Of a stretch of 6,085 bases of DNA, positions 3,924 to 6,085 are shown one piece after another. Source of the stretch: JAYTJL01 sp964400155 (GTDB lineage: Bacteria > Patescibacteriota > Saccharimonadia > Saccharimonadales > UBA10212). The translations under genes were made by a program, and so were the position numbers. The notes beneath the pieces were generated by a model. It did no database searches. It was not told the DNA's origin and saw nothing but the letters and a program-made list of their open reading frames with translations. How positions within the stretch are numbered: the first letter of the stretch is position 1; every line of letters starts with the position of its first letter. The stretch is taken from contig CAYNSQ010000031.1 of assembly GCA_964400155.1 (NCBI GenBank), positions 1 through 6,085 of the forward strand. Direction: 5' to 3'.

Positions 3924-5555
3924 TTAACGATGAAAAAGGCGACGGAGGAAAGATTTTTTGGGCTTTCCAGAACCGGCGACGGCTTTTTCTGTAACTACAA
4001 AGCCTAGGTAGCGGCCTGTGGCTAAACGGTACTGAGCATAAATTGCCGCAAATGCACTATAAATAATAGAAGTAATCGGCAAATAAACCCACTGCAACAT
4101 CATCCAAACTGTACGGTGCCGTTTGTAACGTTCTGGCCGAGGTGGCAACGATTTCATACTAAGAAAGAGCGAAATAATGATACCTGCCATAGCTATTCTC
4201 TGTAGTCTAGAAGCAAATTGAGGTAACTCGTTGGCTGTATAACTGTCTGAGGCGATAAACAGAGGTACAAAAGCTGCCAAAAGTAGTATCAACGGCGCCG
4301 TAGACCAACTAATGTGGCCTTCTATGAGTCGCAACGTCCTGCCCCACATACGGTGACGTGGCACACGGTTTTTTTCTCTTAACCCTTTAGTTATAACGTA
4401 GGCGATGTCACTAGCCCCCCAGGCCCAGCGTCGGACTTGTATGAACTGCATCTTCAGAGTCTTTTTATAATTTTCGGTAAGTACTGCATCTTGATAAATC
4501 GGCACATATAACGGATAGACTTCGTATTTACCATCATAACGGAAAAAAGTGCGCCAATATTGATGGCCGTCTTCTACAATGGTACGAACCGACCAAAAAT
4601 CAGTATCAATCAACGCACTCATAGGCTGAGCATGGGCCGAGAAATTGCGGAGTAAGTGCTGACGTAGAGACAAAACAATATTCCAAAAAGAGTTACCTGT
4701 TGCTATGACACGCATGGGCGCCGGTGCGTCCCAGATGTTATTCGTATACATAGTGATTGGTTGGTAGCTGGCTCTTTTGGGGTCTTCCGTAGAACAGTAG
4801 GTATAAGTTAGCGCTCCAAAATACTCTTTGTCCGGTCTGTTATCTGAGTCCAAAGTCGTTACCAATACGTGTGCCGGATCAATTTTTTCTTTTTCAAGAT
4901 AGATCTGCAACCAGCGACCGGCGTAAGTGACATTACCGCCTTTTCCAATTACTTCCCCTTTTATATCGGCCGGGTGGCGCACAGCTTCTGCGTGATAGAA
5001 TTGTCTACCAAATTTATTAATTAGTAATTTAGCTAACTTTTCAGTTTCCGCTCCGCCTCGTTCTTCATATGCCAAAACTAGAATAATCTTTTTGTTATCA
5101 AAGTTGGTATCCAGAACTGATTGGACTGTTGGTTCTAGCACGTCACGAGACTCATTATAAAAGGCTACTAAAACGGCGTGATAAACCTGACTGGGCAGAA
5201 TACGGTCTGGTGTATCCATATAGTCCGCAACCCTTTGCACATTGCGTTGATGCCAAGATGGTTTTTTTATTCTCACCTGTAAGTCTTCCAGGTCTATAAT
5301 GAGTTTTGGCCACTTAGCCTTTTTATGCTGAGCCATCATTCTCCAGCCTTGTATCATTCTAAAATCAAGGGCAATAGCCCTGCAGAACCACAGCAGTAAA
5401 TAAGCAAAGATAAAGTAAGCCGCCATATCGGGACTTATAAATGCCAAAACAACAGGAGTCGCCAGAACAAAAACTGTAAGTGCCAGAGGCAGAATTTCCA
5501 AACTTCTATATTTCCAGTCTCTGTCTTGAGGTTGTGGAATTTCTATAGAACGCAT
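3924..5555 (-). CDS. Processive family-2 glycosyltransferase, membrane-bound
   Basis: Inverting GT-A enzyme of the cellulose/hyaluronan synthase type, expected to build a cell-surface polysaccharide or glycolipid from a nucleotide sugar at the cytoplasmic face. Two N-terminal membrane segments (about 21-40 and 44-63) precede the catalytic domain. This starts at HAVLVAFYNES (126-136) and carries the D236-x-D238 metal/sugar-nucleotide motif (TLDSDNRPD), the acceptor-side acidic pair E328-D329 (IVEDGHQYW) and the Q373-x-x-R376-W377 motif typical of processive enzymes. Further membrane segments lie at about 418-436, 453-468 and 487-508, followed by a basic tail (KPKKSFLRRLFHR). At 543 aa with every motif present it looks intact. 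No Shine-Dalgarno; a TGTAAAAT box lies six bases before the ATG. The sugar and product cannot be read from the sequence. A 118-aa membrane protein gene lies upstream on the same strand. Confidence 0.88.
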   Translation of the reverse strand: MRSIEIPQPQDRDWKYRSLEILPLALTVFVLATPVVLAFISPDMAAYFIFAYLLLWFCRAIALDFRMIQGWRMMAQHKKAKWPKLIIDLEDLQVRIKKPSWHQRNVQRVADYMDTPDRILPSQVYHAVLVAFYNESRDVLEPTVQSVLDTNFDNKKIILVLAYEERGGAETEKLAKLLINKFGRQFYHAEAVRHPADIKGEVIGKGGNVTYAGRWLQIYLEKEKIDPAHVLVTTLDSDNRPDKEYFGALTYTYCSTEDPKRASYQPITMYTNNIWDAPAPMRVIATGNSFWNIVLSLRQHLLRNFSAHAQPMSALIDTDFWSVRTIVEDGHQYWRTFFRYDGKYEVYPLYVPIYQDAVLTENYKKTLKMQFIQVRRWAWGASDIAYVITKGLREKNRVPRHRMWGRTLRLIEGHISWSTAPLILLLAAFVPLFIASDSYTANELPQFASRLQRIAMAGIIISLFLSMKSLPPRPERYKRHRTVWMMLQWVYLPITSIIYSAFAAIYAQYRLATGRYLGFVVTEKAVAGSGKPKKSFLRRLFHR

Positions 5556-5561
5556 AAACCT

Positions 5562-5569
5562 ATTTTACA
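5562..5569 (-). promoter_or_regulatory. -10 box of the glycosyltransferase gene (leaderless)
   Basis: The - strand reads AAAAATGTAAAATA and then five bases before the ATG. The TGTAAAAT -10 candidate places the start point at or next to the ATG. The same 14-base string occurs upstream of the 118-aa gene, which supports a functional element. It is also the first unit of a heptamer repeat array. Confidence 0.45.
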
Positions 5570-5687
5570 TTTTTTTACCGTTTACCGTTTACCTTTTACC
5601 ATGCGTAAACCGTTATCCATTTTCCATTTTCATGGTAAACAGATCATAGTTAATGCACGGTTAATTGTGAACAGTGAATGGTGAACG
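5564..5687. repeat. Degenerate heptanucleotide repeat array with inverted arms
   Basis: This fills most of the 136-bp gap between the two - strand genes. On the + strand: TTTACAT (5564-5570), three extra T, then TTTACCG, TTTACCG, TTTACCT, TTTACCA in perfect 7-bp register (5574-5601). After an 11-base interruption come TTATCCA, TTTTCCA, TTTTCAT (5613-5633). The right arm carries the opposite sense (GGTAAAC 5634-5640, GTTAATG 5649-5655) and ends in GTGAACA, GTGAATG, GTGAACG (5667-5687). A perfect 9-bp inverted repeat, TTTACCATG (5595-5603) and CATGGTAAA (5631-5639), joins the arms and could form a hairpin or cruciform. Confidence 0.8.
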
Positions 5688-5691
5688 ACTT

Positions 5692-6048
5692 TTATTGGAG
5701 CGATATGAGCGAATTAGAGACTATAGTTGCAAGTAATAGTAAAAGTACTGCTCCAGACAGCAAGAATATTGATATTGATCTTCTGGCGCTATAGACTCGA
5801 GCGCCCAAAAGTACAGAGCCAACCGCTGTGACTACCATGAATAGTGCCATTGCATAAATATCAATAGGTTGTCCGCTTTGATAACTACTACCTGAGATGC
5901 TGGGTCGATAAGCAACAATAGTCGTTGGGTTTTTAGAGATATCAAACCTGAGTAGCACAAGACTTACACCAATCACGGCTAAGACAGAAATAACTGCCAT
6001 CAAAGCCAGTACTACCCTGTCATGAAGATACTTGTGCGTTGTGTCCAC
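5692..6048 (-). CDS. Small membrane protein, three predicted segments, unknown function
   Basis: The 118-aa product starts at GTG. Hydrophobic segments lie at about residues 13-33 (VVLALMAVISVLAVIG), 64-83 (IYAMALFMVVTAVGSVLLG) and 93-113 (SIFLLSGAVLLLLLATIV). A polar loop between the first two contains VAYRPSISGSSYQSGQ (45-60), rich in Ser/Gly/Tyr. The basic YSARRS between segments 2 and 3 suggests that loop is cytoplasmic, putting the Ser/Gly/Tyr loop outside. I recognise no domain, though this type of small membrane protein is common in CPR genomes. The GTG is supported by a TGTAAAAT box eight bases upstream and no Shine-Dalgarno. The glycosyltransferase gene follows after 136 bp of repeats with its own -10 candidate, so the two may be transcribed separately; a functional link is conjecture. 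Confidence 0.75.
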   Translation of the reverse strand: MDTTHKYLHDRVVLALMAVISVLAVIGVSLVLLRFDISKNPTTIVAYRPSISGSSYQSGQPIDIYAMALFMVVTAVGSVLLGARVYSARRSISIFLLSGAVLLLLLATIVSNSLISLQ

Positions 6049-6056
6049 TTAGTTAT

Positions 6057-6064
6057 ATTTTACA
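6057..6064 (-). promoter_or_regulatory. -10 box of the 118-aa membrane protein gene
   Basis: TGTAAAAT on the - strand, inside AAAAATGTAAAATA shared with the glycosyltransferase gene, lies eight bases before the GTG. The predicted transcript begins at or very near the start codon. A -35 is not evident in the few bases before the window edge. Confidence 0.45.
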
Positions 6065-6085
6065 TTTTTCATTTAACATTTAACA
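6059..6085. repeat. Heptanucleotide repeat array running off the window
   Basis: TTTACAT (6059-6065), TTTTCAT (6066-6072), TTAACAT (6073-6079) and TTAACA (6080-6085) are in unbroken 7-bp register up to the last base, so the array probably continues beyond the window. The unit type matches that at 5564-5687, and again the unit nearest the gene forms the -10 box. Confidence 0.75.

Noticed and set aside
5564..5687. CRISPR-like array
   Set aside because: Units are 7 bp, adjacent and degenerate, without the 20-40-bp repeats and unique spacers of CRISPR and with no cas genes.

Overview
This window looks like chromosomal DNA of a Candidate Phyla Radiation bacterium, most likely a Saccharibacterium (TM7). 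The evidence is indirect. The NrdR-like protein is short and divergent, of the kind I recall from that group. Genes are compact and moderately AT-rich, and several appear to be read from leaderless transcripts with an extended -10 box a few bases before the start codon. TGA is used as a stop (end of tgt), so the UGA=Gly code of Gracilibacteria/Absconditabacteria does not apply. The taxonomic call is recall plus inference.

Left part (1-2260): a bidirectional terminator (33-79) is followed by a promoter and tRNA-Val(GAC) on the + strand. Facing it on the - strand is a two-gene operon: tgt (tRNA-guanine transglycosylase, queuosine modification) and an orotate-PRT-like phosphoribosyltransferase. 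The two overlap by ATGA and are probably translationally coupled.

Middle (2261-3906): a divergent promoter region separates tgt from a small + strand transcription unit. This unit has its own promoter, a 41-codon GTG-start ORF with a good Shine-Dalgarno sequence, and a strong terminator at 2527-2561. A short NrdR-like zinc-ribbon/ATP-cone regulator follows. Next is a conspicuously GC-rich gene for a secreted lipoprotein with a probable double-psi beta-barrel domain. It has a near-consensus promoter overlapping the nrdR stop codon and ends at a UUCG-capped terminator. It looks like a horizontally acquired cassette.

Right part (3924-6085): two - strand membrane genes, a three-segment 118-aa protein followed by a processive family-2 glycosyltransferase. 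The DNA upstream of each contains degenerate heptanucleotide tandem repeats, and in both cases one repeat unit forms the -10 box. This repeat/promoter arrangement, the small 41-codon unit and the GC-rich lipoprotein are the most interesting items. No mobile element, CRISPR array or phage gene was seen.
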